A stretch of DNA of 64,000 nt from assembly GCA_000310025.1 (NCBI GenBank), contig FN648498.1:441332-505331 (forward strand). The letters run 5' to 3'. Below the pieces are notes generated by a model. That model did not search any database and had not been told where the DNA came from. It was given only the letters and a program-made list of their open reading frames with translations. Below are positions 36,497 through 48,230 of the stretch, in pieces; the first letter of the stretch is position 1, and every line of letters begins with the position of its first letter. The translations under genes were made by a program, and so were the position numbers. This DNA is from Ectocarpus siliculosus (taxonomy: Eukaryota > Sar > Phaeophyceae > Ectocarpales > Ectocarpaceae).

Positions 36497-36560
36497 CCTT
36501 TATGTGTGGTCGAAGGATGGACTGCACTCCTTTGTGTGTGGTCGAAGGATGGACTACTGC
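36497..36560. repeat. 32-bp tandem duplication
   Basis: Two adjacent near-identical copies containing GTGTGGTCGAAGGATGGACT lie in the internal region of the LTR element between the MITE and pol. No function is inferred. Confidence 0.8.
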
Positions 36561-37199
36561 GGGCGAAAGCGAGAGTATCGTTTGCTGGGACTACCAAGTC
36601 CGACAACGACACTCGCAAAGAATTTGACTTTATTGGCTGTCGATTCAGTAACATTCGCTTCACGCACAACCGCGCGCCGACTGTAAGAACGAAGAAGCAG
36701 CAAAGAAAGAGGGGTACAAAGTTACCAAAGACTAGGGTCGCCCGAGTAGGCAGCGTCCTTCGGCCAACGTGGGACACCAATCATTTGGTTCTGTCAAACC
36801 AGTAGGTACAAACTGGGATAGACTGCAAAGTACGAGCAAGCAGAAGAGAGCCAAAGTAGATGAGAGGGATTCAAAACAATGTAAAAATGGTGTACGATCT
36901 CTGGTGGGAAAAAAGAAGAAAGCAGTCAGAGAGCAGCGCTGTAGCAAGACAGTTGAAGTACATGTACCACGAGAATATTCTCGCGAAGGTTGTAGCAACA
37001 AGCAGACGCGAGGGGTTCCGAAGTCGAGTACCAGCACAACTGATGCAGTAGCCTCTGTAGATCCAGCACTAAGGGATAGCACCCAAGTAGGGCAAGTAGC
37101 CGCCTGTCTAGCGCCGCAAGCCTTGCACGTAGCTACCGTAGCTGGGGGCTTCAGGTCGAAACATAGGTCCATCCTAATGAGAACTGACCGTAATGAAGA

Positions 37200-40100
37200 A
37201 TTTCAAGCTTTTTACATGTCTGCACTCGCTCGATACCCCGTGTGTCCATCGGTATTGCGATCGACATCCAAGCGAGTACGTGTACCCGCCAGAATAAATA
37301 ATGAATCGGTTGATGAAATAACAATCGACACGGCATGTGACATACCATGCATATCACGGAAGTTCATGAGAAGTCACAAAACGTTAAAAAATCTGCGAAG
37401 CGCTGATGGTTCGCCCCTAAAAATTGCAGGGTACACTCGATTTGAACTGACACTAGGCGAAATCACATTACCTGTTGAAGCTCTAGTGCTGCCGTCGTTG
37501 GGACCAGATAATATGCTACTCGACAATAGCATAATGGGCGCATTTGGTGGTGTTCTTGACTGGCAAGCGGAAGAACTGTCGTTTAAAACAGCAGCAACCA
37601 AAATTCCAGCCGTCCACCGCAAAAAGCGCTATCCCACGACTGATCAGGGAAACAGTTTGAACTGTTCTGTGGTAGCAGTAGAGAGGGACACGCCTGTGAT
37701 GCCTGTACAGTATACACTACAAGGAAATGCAGCATACCCGCACAACATGAGATAGCTGTTGAAATTCATTCGCTTGAGGCACCGGATGAAACCACGGCTG
37801 CCGTAGTTGAACCGCGCATCGTTACGTCCGATGACGTGGGCAAGCAGGATACACCAGATGCATTCCGCAGAGTGATAGTGGCACGCACGGTCTGTCACTG
37901 GTATAAGCACAACAAAAGTGCAATGGTCCAACTGGCCAACCCTTCTCACAGACCGGTATCTTTAAAGAGGAATACGCTCATCGGCTATATTTCTCCAGTG
38001 AAAACAGTACTGCCGCAAACAATGAGCAGCGTTCAATCGAGCCCTGCAGAAACGGAAAAAATTCGTGCAGATCTCACAAAAGCATTAGCCAAAGCTTTCC
38101 GAGATACAACTTTTTCGCCCGACCAGTGTGAAGAAATGCTTAAACTTTGTACCAAATACCGTTCAGTGTTCTCCCTGAGTCCTAAAGAACTGGGCAAATG
38201 TACTCTTACAGAGGCTGATTTTCCATTACAACCGGGGACAAAACCAGTCAACCGAGCTCCATATCGTGCTAATCCACGAATGCAAGAGGTCATTGACAAA
38301 TGTGTTGGTGAAATGGAAGAAGCCGGGATAATCGAACAAAGAGCGAGCCCATAGGGGTCAGCAGTAACGTTGGCAGCAAAAGCTGACGGCAGTCCCCGAT
38401 TCTGTGTAGACTACAGAGCGACGATCAACAAGAATTTAATTCGTAAATCGTGGCCAATGCCTGAAATGGCAAGTCATATTGACACCGTAGCAGGTGCTAA
38501 ATACATCACAGTCTGCGATGTACAAAGTGCATACCACCAAATACCAATTGCCGAAGCAGAACAAGAAAAGACTGCATTCGTTACTCGGGATGGAAAATGG
38601 GTTTTCAAACGACTCCCCTTTGGCATCGCCAATGCGCCTTTTCTGTTTCAACGTACGATGGCATTGACTTTCGCACATTTTGGTCCAAAGTCTGGTCTTC
38701 TTGTGTACATGGATGATCTTATTTGTTGTTCATCTACATGGGAGGGTCATATCTCTCTTTTGGAAAATACCTTTCAAGCGCTACAAGCCGCAGGTCTTAC
38801 ATTAAAACCATCAAAGGTACAATTTGGGCCAAAGGAAGTGAAGTATTTGGGGCATGTTCTTTCCGCAGATGGCATACGATTAGGTGACGATCGGATAAAA
38901 TCGATACTAGAGTTGCCAACGCCAACGAACATCAAAAGTTTGCGATCAGTCTTAGGAACGGTCAACTATGTCAGGAAATTCATCCCAGACTTAGCCGCCG
39001 TTACCGCACCAATGGTTGACCTTACGAAGAAAGACGCAGTGAAGTCGGTAGCGAAACGCTGGGGTTTGAAACATGATAAAGCATTTGCTGAAGTGAAACG
39101 TTTACTCACCAACGCTCCTGTTTTGCATTTTCCGGACTTTTCTAAGGAGTTTGTTATCCACGTCGACGCATCTGAAGTGGGAGCAGAAGCATTCCTGGCA
39201 CAACAGAATGGCGATGACGTCAATATCATAGCGTACTTTACCCAGCGATTCAACAAAAGCCAACAACACTACTCCGCCACCATGAAAGAATGCTACGCTG
39301 TTGTTCTAGCAATTCAACACTGGCGTCCTTATTTATGGGGTAGACATTTTACGTGCGTGACTGATCATGCGGCATTGCGATATCTTTACACGATGCAAGA
39401 CACGTCAAATATGCTCACCAGATGGGCAATAGCACTGCAATCCTTCGATTTCACGGTAAAACATAAACCGGGAAAGTTGCATGTAGTGCCGGATACGTTA
39501 TCGCGACTCTTCGTGTTTGAAAATGAACAAGAACGAACTGCGCCGAATCTTGCACCGATTTGCCGAAATGTACCGGACGACCCAAAGCTGCAACAACACA
39601 TGCCATACAGACCATACCAAGTCTCGATTGACAAATTGGATGATGTGCAACCAGTCCTTAGTGATAGGGAACTGTTCACAATCAAATCAAATTTCGTCAA
39701 CGCCATGAAGGTATTTGAATCTGTTGATCATGAGAAATTGCGCGAGAAACAAGCCGAAGAATACGGCGAATATGTCCAATACATTTTAGACGCCAAAGCA
39801 CGGCTACCGGACAACGAAACGGCAACATCAATGTCGTACTATTCCATACAAGACGGACTACTGTTTAAATCGTATCTGCCAGGACACCTACGAAAACGAA
39901 GCACTTTTAGTGATCAACTTGTAGTCCCACATGACCTCACAGGTTTAGTGATGCACGCATACCATGATCACGCTCTTTCGGGTGGACATCTCGCATTTCG
40001 TCCAACGTACGAAAAAATACGACAAAAATATTGGTGGCAGTGGATGAACCGTGACATACGGACATGGTGCCTAGAATGCCAGGCCTGTCAACGGAGAAAG

Positions 40101-41520
40101 ACACCCCACCGCCGTCCGAAACTGCCGACAGGTCATGTACCTGTACAGCGGCCATTTGAAAGAGTATCAGTCGACCTAGTCGAGTACAATCGCTCTCAAC
40201 ATCAGCAGTCGGAATGAGATGTAAATACGTGCTTTCCATGATGGATCACTTGACGCGTTATGCAATTCTCACACCAGTTCCGAACAAAACTGCTGAAACC
40301 GTAGCACGTGTAATCATTGATCGGATTATCAGTATCTTTGGCCCGCCAGAAATGCTACACTCTGATCAAGGCACTGAATTTGAAAACAAGATCATCTGTC
40401 AGTTGCAAACAATCTTGGGCTACAAGAAAACACGCACGACGCCGTATCGTCCGCAAGGTAATTCGGTCTCTGAGCGTGTGCATTCAACGATGCATTCCAT
40501 GCTCGCAATGCATAGTTCCATGGATCGTGACGACTGGGCGGAACTCCTGCCAATGGTTCAACTAGCGTATAATACGTCGTTTAATAAAACCATGCATGAG
40601 ACACCGTACTTCTTGATGTTTGGTCGCCAAGCACGGTTACCGGTAGATGTAATTCTCGGAATCCCACATGTAGGTTCAACTGGAGATACCGAGAGTTTTG
40701 CTCAAAACACACGAGAATATCTACAAATGGCTTTCGAACTAGCGCGAAGAAACCTAACGAAACGTGCAGAGAAGCAAGCTGCGAAAAACGAAAAGTTACC
40801 GCAGTACCCCGTCTTTAAACCTGGTCAACAAGTATACCGACCACACCAGGATTCAGATGGGCCAAATCCGAAGCTGTTCTTACCGTGGCGAGGACCGTAT
40901 GTCATCTGTTCACAACTGTCACCGGTTGTGTATAGGGTGCAGCGAGTAAATGAAACACGAGAAATATCCGTGCACCTTGCCCATCTAAAACAGTACCATT
41001 AAAAGGAAAAACCACCAGCACCACAGTATGGAAAACTGGCTGAATATTTCCTTGGGAAACAAATTCCCTTACCTGCCCTGACAGCAAACGACGAAAATCA
41101 ACCGAAAATTGAAAGATACGTCGTACTGAAAGTGGTAGGGCATCGAAGTGGTCAAGGCCGAAAAGGTCCGCACAACTATCGATATCGTCTAAGACTGAAA
41201 GGATACGGTCCTGAATCAGATCTGATGTATCGTGCCGACGAAGTGCCGCAATGCCACGAAACGATTTCCGCATACCGATCAAAACATGATCTGGACATCG
41301 CGCCCGCCAAGAAATCGTCTGAAGCGCCGCAGAAAAAAGCGAAGCGCAAACGTGACGAAGGTAGGGATCCGAGTACAAACAAACGCGCAAGGCACAAAGC
41401 AAAGCCAACCAAGGCAGGTACTAAGCCAACTAAATGCGTGAACAAGAAAAGTGCTCAGCGGAAAAGTAAACGAAGTCCGAAGGCAAACAAAAGATACATT
41501 TCCAAAGTGTCTAAACGGTG
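37200..41520 (+). mobile_element. pol region of the Ty3-type fossil
   Basis: Approximate parts: protease-like near 37.3-37.6 kb; reverse transcriptase 38.2-38.9 kb with the YMDD box; RNase H 39.1-39.5 kb; integrase 39.9-40.8 kb with an HHCC zinc head and a core with HSDQGTEFEN; then a Lys/Arg-rich tail up to 41.5 kb that begins with a chromodomain-like segment. It is not one continuous frame. The family assignment to Ty3/chromovirus is firm from RT and integrase. Confidence 0.88.
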
Positions 41521-42070
41521 AAAGGAATAGCATCCAAACAATAAGGTTGCTATCCAGCATTTGATTGGGTCAAATGCTGGCGAGGAAATGTCAAGTTAAC
41601 CGGTCTCTAGTGAAATTGAGGGTCGCAACTCGATGACACTACGTGAGTCACGGAAACAGTCTTTAGACTGTCGAACACCGTATGCCTGTTGTATCGTACT
41701 CAATAAGCAAAACGATTGCTTACACCCAGCGGTATGGTTACGCGAACCAGAACCCGCACAAAGTACAAATTCTTGATACTTAACAAGAATAAACTTTGAC
41801 ACATCATCATTGATTGACATCAATAACTGGTAGCTTGTACGAGCCTTGGAGAGATTAAATCCGTACGGTGTTGCTTTCAACACGTGTGTTTTCCACACGG
41901 CACTGTCAGCTGTCTTCGGATAGTGAGGGAGAGATTTAATTTTCGAAAAGCTGTATCTAGATCCAATGATACATCCATACCTGCTCCACTACAATTAACA
42001 TGCAAACATGCATGCGCGCCAAAACCCAACTTCAACAAGCTGAGCTTTCGGCGAAGAAAAAGGGGGGCTA

Positions 42071-42406
42071 TGTGGAGGTCAGGATATGGAGATTCAGGGA
42101 GTACAGATACACGTACATAAAGAGTAGGATCTGAGAGGATACGTGATAATAGATTACCGTTCTTCGAGGGTCTATGACTCTTACGATTCCCAACGGCTGC
42201 GAAGAGTTGATGAATTTTAGGAGAATGGGAAAAGGGTCCACGAAGGTTCGCCCACTCTCCTCGCCACCCTAGCTTGACTGAGTTCGCTCGGTCACGCTTG
42301 GTATTCCTCGCCATATTGCACCAAAGGAAATAGCCAACCTCCGGTGGCAGGACATAGCCACCACACTCCCGGACTCTCTGCTCAGCCAGAGTAGAGGTCT
42401 TCCATA
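42071..42406 (+). repeat. Right LTR of the Ty3-type element
   Basis: 336 bp, about 98% identical to 32752-33088, directly after a purine tract; AAAA follows it. Confidence 0.92.
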
Positions 42407-43260
42407 AAAATGCTTAAAAAAACTCATCATCTAATCCACCAGATGCTTGCCGGGTACTTTAAGTACCTTGACCCGGGGCGACACCAAAACCGAACTGATA
42501 TCCCTCACACACTCTGGTGTCATATCCTCGGGCAGTAACCTAAAACGCGTTGCCGAACATGCTTAGATGGGCGAAACAACTCACAAGATACTCTGAACTA
42601 CAAGAACATTGAGTAAACCCCCTTTCACCAAACAAGAAATTAACTTACTGTTTTCGATCACGTTAGCACAAACCACAGTAATCCTGCCCTAGATATACCT
42701 CCGGCCTTTTAGCCAGCAGCTCTCTCGGAGTCTACTCGCCGGCGTTCTTCTTACATTGACAAACTGGATTTCCAGTCTACCGCGAACAGCGAGCATTTGG
42801 GACAAGAGAACCGACGCACCGGTCTCGTGGTTGCGCCGTGACCCCAAATAGTCGCGAAGCGACGATGACGTCGTAGAGGATCACACCACGGAAGGCGACC
42901 ACTGCGGGTACTTGGAAAAAATTACCACAACAAAACTGTTGTTGCGTTGCCCCCATGTTGCGAGCTTGCGCTGGTACGCACATGCAAACCAGACCTCGTT
43001 GTCAACGAAGCTAATATGCCACAACAGATCGACGCCGATCCTGAAAAAGTCCCCCAAGTTGCGTGCACAAATGGGATTTATTTTTATGTCAGCTACGGGA
43101 AAGGGAAAAGGCTTCTCCAGTGGGTAGTTTCGGAATGGTGCATCGCAACCTCGGCATCACCGCACAAAACTGGTGCAAACACAGCAACGTCCGGAAACGC
43201 TAGAACGCAGCAGGCCAACCCAAGAAATATTATTCAAAAACCCAGCCCTTCCACCTACCT
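42407..43260. other. Spacer between LTR element and ankyrin gene, no gene seen
   Basis: Only short frames occur. A 15-bp palindrome GGTACTTTAAGTACC lies near 42456. It should contain the 3' UTR of the ankyrin gene. Confidence 0.4.
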
Positions 43261-44748
43261 TCACAGGAACCCCACAACCGTCCGGAAAACTGCGTCATCC
43301 AGCTCCACTACCCTGGCCAGCAAACCCCCTAACCCGCGCCTGCGGCTCACACTATCACCCCCACGCCCACCGCCGGCACGGGTCCGGGCTCTAGCCCTGC
43401 GGCCTCTCCCCCTCCGACTCGTGGTCGACACAATCCCGGGCAAAGCGCGGCACATGATCAGAGTGCCCCGGCGACGCCACGCCCTGTCTACCGGCGCCTT
43501 GTCTAACATGTGTCGCAGGGCTTGACTTCCGTTCGAGGAGCCCACAATCCGGGCTTTGGGAGTGTAGCCTTCGTTGTCGATGGCCGTTTCGTCCGCGCCC
43601 CATCTCAGTAGAAGGTCTGCTGTATCATCCGGGTTCAATCTGGGTTTCATACACAGCATGTGTAGTGGAGTCAAACCGTTATCAGATTCTGCGTTGACGT
43701 CGGCTCCCTTCCGTAGCAGTTCGGCCATACTGGCCTTTTGGTGATAGGCGGCAACGTGAAGAGGTGTCAGCCCCGTGAATCTGTGCGAATCTCGGAAAAC
43801 CTCCCCAGATCTCGCTTCCAGATCGGCCCCAGCCTCGAGGAGAGCACCGATCACCTTTGCGTTCGCCCAAGCGTACTTGACAAGAATCGGAGAGAAGTGC
43901 CAAAACACTTCCGTCGCAGCCGTGTGCAGTGCCGTGAAGCCGAGATGATTGAATGAGAGGACGTCCGCACCGTACTCAAGGAGGGTCCTCGTCATGGCCA
44001 CATTCTCGTGTGCAAAGAAAAGCGGTGAACGATCTCTGAGCCTACCGTACCGAGCGTTAGGGTCAGCACCCGCCTTCAAAAGAGCCTCTGCAACAGTGAC
44101 ACGTCTTTTCTTGGCAGCCACGTGGAGCGGACACTTTCCTTTGTTGTTCGCCGCGTTAACATGAGCCCCCCTGCGCAAAAGCGTGCCGACGAACTTATCG
44201 TCGTCATGAGCAGCAGCAAAGTGCAGGGGAGTGTTGCCGTCGGCGTCCATGGCTTTGGGGTCCGCCCCCCCAAGCAACGCATCTCCGGCGAGCTGCAGAT
44301 GCCTGCCTTCGATGGCGTAATGTAGGGCGCTGCGCCCCTTGACATCAAGCAAGCCCACGTCTGCGCCGGCGAGCATCAGTACACGCGCCGCTTCAGTGTG
44401 CCCACCAGCAAGCGCCCGGTGGAGTGCAGTCCTTTCGTTGTCACCAGAGACAACGTCCAACTCCTCCACGCCCCCGTTATCCAGTAAAGTCAACACCACC
44501 TCCTCGTTTCCTCCTTCGGCAGCCGCCTGCAGTAGAGTGCGGTCGCCACAACCCTCCCAGCCAGCACTCCCGTCAGCCCCGGCTTTCAGTAGGGCCAAGG
44601 CAAGATCATTGTCACCTTCGGCCACAGCGTGCTCCAGCGGGGCTCGAAGCCATTCCGACCATTGCGCCGATGCCGCTTTCTCCGATACCAGCTTGAACAA
44701 CATCTTCTCCAGACCGTTCAAGGCTGTGCGGTCCTCTTCGGCTGCCAT
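43261..44748 (-). CDS. Ankyrin-repeat protein, intronless, 495 aa
   Basis: A single open frame; ATG at 44748 (MAAEEDRTALNGLEKML) is preferred over an ATG 45 codons upstream because the upstream residues look like UTR. About ten ankyrin repeats cover residues 60-420, with typical TALHxA, TPLHxAA, LLxxGADxN and GADVNA motifs, for example GNTPLHFAAAHDDDKF. The C-terminal 70 residues are Arg/Gly-rich and end in ELDDAVFRTVVGFL, which looks like a conserved family tail. Ankyrin solenoids bind proteins; the partner is unknown. It has no intron although the other host genes here are split into 6-18 exons. That suits a rapidly duplicating family or a gene acquired by retroposition or from a virus; this is inference. 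Confidence 0.88.
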   Translation of the reverse strand: MAAEEDRTALNGLEKMLFKLVSEKAASAQWSEWLRAPLEHAVAEGDNDLALALLKAGADGSAGWEGCGDRTLLQAAAEGGNEEVVLTLLDNGGVEELDVVSGDNERTALHRALAGGHTEAARVLMLAGADVGLLDVKGRSALHYAIEGRHLQLAGDALLGGADPKAMDADGNTPLHFAAAHDDDKFVGTLLRRGAHVNAANNKGKCPLHVAAKKRRVTVAEALLKAGADPNARYGRLRDRSPLFFAHENVAMTRTLLEYGADVLSFNHLGFTALHTAATEVFWHFSPILVKYAWANAKVIGALLEAGADLEARSGEVFRDSHRFTGLTPLHVAAYHQKASMAELLRKGADVNAESDNGLTPLHMLCMKPRLNPDDTADLLLRWGADETAIDNEGYTPKARIVGSSNGSQALRHMLDKAPVDRAWRRRGTLIMCRALPGIVSTTSRRGRGRRARARTRAGGGRGGDSVSRRRGLGGLLARVVELDDAVFRTVVGFL

Positions 44749-45639
44749 GATCCAACGAAATATGTAGCTGTGTCTTCGTTCCACGGAAGCTGCGCAGTGA
44801 CTCACTAGTCGCGACTCGTGTCGTTGGTCGTTATTGCTGATCTCCTGCAAATGTGGAGCATGCAGCAGCACGGGCGAAGGCATACATTATATCTGCGCAA
44901 CCTGTTGAGGTCAGGCGCACGAAACGGCGAGGGAAGACAGGAAACGCGAAGAGGCGGACCGAGTGGCGCGAAATCCCGAGCCGGATTGAACCCCTTGCTT
45001 GATTTATCCCCCCCCCCCGGTACTGCACCCCCCCCCGGTGTTTGCCGTCGGGGTTTGGGTTTTCGTCGCTTGGCAACGACGTTGTAAAACAAGCCCCCCA
45101 CTCGGTGTTTGCCATCGGGATTGGGTTTTCGTCGCTTGGCAACGACGTTGTAAAACAAGCCAATTCACTTCGTGAACTCGGCAACCAGGTTACCGTTTTT
45201 TTTTTTTACCTCGGTTTTTTTTTTGGCGGTAACCACAATGGTGGTCGAGTAGATCATGTTGTGCGGGGTCGAGAAACCTCACTCCGCGCAACGGGGGATG
45301 ATCGCACCACGTTGTGTTAAAATGGTCAAGCTTCCTCGAGGCAGTTACACAGTGCTTACAACTGTCTCTGGAAGTGAAAGCACCAGAAAATAAATTAAGT
45401 CATACGTAGCTGTCATCCGTACGCAAGGAAGTAAGCACAAGATGCCGAACACCCTTAGCAGGATGCAGCTCACCCTTCATGCGACTCGCCAAATACCTCA
45501 CGGCGCTTCGCGCTTGGTGATGTGAGAGCCTGGTCCGGTGAGAACCCGGCGTGCTCCGTCGCGGCTTTGTAGGGATGCGAGGTCAATGGTCAAACGACTA
45601 CGGCATGCACGACTACGAGTACACCCCCCCCCCCCCCCC
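44749..45639. other. Region upstream of the ankyrin gene, C-runs and tandem repeat
   Basis: Contains the probable ankyrin promoter, C-runs at about 45009 and 45029, and the 60-bp tandem repeat listed separately. Short frames here are not supported as genes. Confidence 0.4.
45036..45163. repeat. Tandem duplication, unit about 60-65 bp
   Basis: Two adjacent copies start CGGTGTTTGCC and end GTTGTAAAACAAGCC. The inner GGGTTTTCGTCGCTTGGCAA is identical in both; CGTCG..CGACG can form a small hairpin. The copies differ at a few positions, so the duplication is not an assembly artefact of one read. Confidence 0.85.
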
Positions 45640-45739
45640 NNNNNNNNNNNNNNNNNNNNNNNNNNNNNNNNNNNNNNNNNNNNNNNNNNNNNNNNNNNNN
45701 NNNNNNNNNNNNNNNNNNNNNNNNNNNNNNNNNNNNNNN
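45640..45739. other. Assembly gap (100 N) between poly-C tracts
   Basis: Exactly 100 N, a conventional placeholder length. C-runs flank both sides, and CCCGGTACTGCACC occurs both just right of the gap and at about 45018. The true length is unknown and a repeat collapse is possible. Confidence 0.98.
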
Positions 45740-47870
45740 TTAAAAAAAAAACCCCCCCCCCCCCCCCCCCCCCGGTACTGCACCATTGCACCAACCCCCC
45801 GCGAACGATGACGTGCATGGGTGGCCCGCATTGTGTTGTGTTGTTTTGTGCTGTCTTGTTGTTCTGTTTGTTTGTTTGTTGGTTGGTTGTCGTTACGGCA
45901 TGTGTCTTTCTCTGTCTGTGTCTTTCTCCTTCTCTTTCCCTTCTCTCGATCTGCTCTCTTCTTTTTCTCTTTCTCTTTCTTTTACTTTTCTTTCTTTGTC
46001 CAGTCTAGCGTTACCCCGCATAGCGAGCGTGTAGAGACGAGCGGAATGGCCTAGACTATCTGTCGTTGACTTCTATTGGCTTGCGGACCCCTTCGGGTCC
46101 ATCTTATTTGCGTATACCTTTTCGGGGTAAATTGGCCTGTGACCACGGGAATCGACCCCGTCAAGTGTTAGACTAGTACGGACAGAAGAAGGAACTGGGC
46201 AGAGAAAACGGAACGGTTTTTAATGTGAAGACAACAACAGCACCAACAACAACAACAACAACCCCGCTTATTACCACTCTTCAAGCCGTTTGCTCATGAT
46301 ATACTGATTCAAGAGGGTGGAGTAACCTTTGAGCACTTTGTAACATCCATCATGTCTGCTTAACTCGCACGGTGCCCTTCGTCCTAGCTGAGTGAAATAA
46401 GTCAAACCGCAGGACCAGCGAAGCTCTAAAAAACACACGTGCCTCCAAGCACATTCAAGACAGCCATGTTGTCCCGTGTTCTGAGAGAAAATGGAGCGCA
46501 CCCCATGCGTCCACTCTCCTTGCTGGGGGCAGTGTAGAACACCAACTTACGTGCGAGTTATAACGTCTGACGTCTATTGCATTGCAGCTTTCCCTACTCT
46601 TGAGTGTTAATATTTCACCATGCAGCACGCAGCACCGAGACGCGCGCCCGGCGTTGCGGATGAGAACGGCGTAACTCCAGCATGTCTATACCGTTGTATA
46701 GCAGTCCGATGCAATGTCGGAATGTCGACCGGTTTGAACTGACGTACTTACTGTCAGTCGATTGTGCTGGGTCTAGAGCGTAGGTAGAACATATCGAATG
46801 CACAGAAAAACAACAACGACAACCAAACAGCGTACGGCGGGGAATCTGCAGAGACATCGTCGCATTTGGCAGTTAACCTGCCGTCGAGCAGGACACTTGT
46901 TCGATGCTACCAACTTAAAAGTAGGTAAGATACAAGCAACGGGGGTGCGACATCACCGGTACTTGTAATACCATTGGTCTTCTACGATAATCCATATAAA
47001 TCATTTCGACCCTGAACGTTTATTGCACGGGGGATGCGATAACCCTGATACGTGCCTTACTGAGTACGCAAGACCCTCCAGCAAGGACTGGGTGCCTTCG
47101 ACGCACACCCCCGTGCGAAAACTCCTATATGTGAGATTCCCAACATGTAACTGCCGTACCGCAGCACACATAGCGTTTCAAAATGTGGTATGCGATGCCG
47201 CCATACGTATCACGACACGTTTCAAGATGAAACCGCGAGATACCTCCGGAGCAGCGAATGTCCCAGAACCACTCGGGGCACTCGGTATATCGCACCCCCG
47301 TGAGTTATCCCGACCCGCGTGCAACAACGGAATTAAATCGTTTCGTTCTTAGTTCCCATCGCACTGGGGCGCGGTATCACCGAACCGTGCGTCTTCTCGC
47401 ATCCTGACGGGAAAGATGCCCTTTCACCCTCTGGCCTCCCTCGCTGAGGGTGGGCCTAGGCCCGCCAGCGGCGTTCGACCATGAACAGAACACCACGGAG
47501 AAAATAGCCAAGCCTCGTATGGTAGATAGGAGTTACGGCTGTTGCGAGATCGGGGTATCTCCCGTCGGACCGACTTGTGCAGCAGCATGGGGTTCAACCC
47601 TAATGTCTCCACTTCGACACCGGGGTTGAGCAGCAGCGGAGACCGCAGTTGGGGCTGCACAGAGTGAGTATGGATGGGAGAAGCAAGGAAGGATTGGGGT
47701 CGGGCAGAGCAGGAGGGTTGCACCTGCCTGCGAAAATATACACCTTTGCCAGACAACCCAAACGGAGATTTGGCGAAAAACAGAAGAAAAGGGTGTAGAG
47801 AAAGGAGGAGATGGGGCCGGGCTGAACCTAGGCTTGCCAGGAGAGCAGCGTATGAGGTACGGGTGAGACT
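45740..47870. other. Intergenic stretch, no supported gene
   Basis: CT-rich sequence (45.9-46.0 kb), a hairpin GGACCC-CTTC-GGGTCC near 46086, a CAA-rich tract near 46233-46260, and frames of about 100 codons without domains at 47.0-47.9 kb. The last part may be the 5' end of the LINE remnant that follows. Confidence 0.4.
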
Positions 47871-47879
47871 AAACTTGTA

Positions 47880-48230
47880 CGGACTCTGGCTGCAAAGGGA
47901 GTCAACGGGTACGGCCGAGACTCCGGAGGGTGCTGTACGAGGCGGTGCAACTCGGCATCGCTGAGGTGGGAATGCAGGAGACGGGAAGGGCTAGGCGAAC
48001 GGAGTTTGTTGCAGCAGGGTTCATGGTGTTCTGTCATGAGAGCGAGTCAAGTGGGACACATGGGGTGGGGTCAGCAGTGGAAGAGCGGATACGCTGCAAC
48101 TCCACTGACACTGTCGAGTACGGTACCAACGACGGCCCCATGGCCATGCGGTTTGAGAGACCGAGCGAAAAAGCGAAGCGGTGATGTTGTAACTACCTAC
48201 GCACTGACAGAGGTAAAAGTTCTGAGATGA
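47880..48230 (+). mobile_element. LINE fragment: AP-endonuclease domain
   Basis: The frame at about 47900-48183 reads LRRVLYEAVQLGIAEVGMQE.. then GFMVFCHESESSGTHGVGSA, matching the LQET and 'GVG..V' blocks of the APE endonuclease of non-LTR retrotransposons. The next block, VVTTYALTEVKV (compare YAPTE), lies in a different frame and ends at 48230, so there is at least one frameshift between them. No reverse transcriptase follows. This is a short, old, 5'-derived remnant, or the rest was deleted. Family level is not assignable. Confidence 0.65.

Larger units (their letters stand above)
32752..42406 (+). mobile_element. Ty3-type (chromovirus-like) LTR retrotransposon fossil, nested
   Basis: A complete-length element bounded by two LTRs and flanked by AAAA on both sides, a likely short target duplication. 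A tRNA primer-binding-like site TGGCGTTCGCCGAAGCG starts 6 bases after the left LTR, and a purine tract AAAAAGGGGGG precedes the right LTR. The part order on the plus strand is retropepsin-like region, reverse transcriptase, RNase H, integrase with zinc-binding head and core, then a chromodomain-like and Lys/Arg-rich tail; PR-RT-RH-IN is the Ty3 order. No clear gag was recognised. The 5' internal third instead holds a foreign reverse transcriptase region and a MITE. The element is broken, with a few (about three to five) breaks in pol. The LTRs differ by six substitutions and one indel in about 336 bp, so insertion is fairly recent. Confidence 0.9.

Noticed and set aside
43391-43960. Additional minus and plus frames within the ankyrin region
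   Set aside because: They are shadows of the long ankyrin frame.
45078-45095. Cloning-vector contamination: ACGACGTTGTAAAAC matches the M13 primer region
   Set aside because: Only 15 bases match, they occur in both copies of a diverged genomic tandem repeat, and the flanks are not vector.
46100-46185. tRNA-like T-arm GGGTCGATTCCC on the minus strand near 46160
   Set aside because: There is no D-arm, acceptor stem or A box at the right distance. A short hairpin alone explains it.
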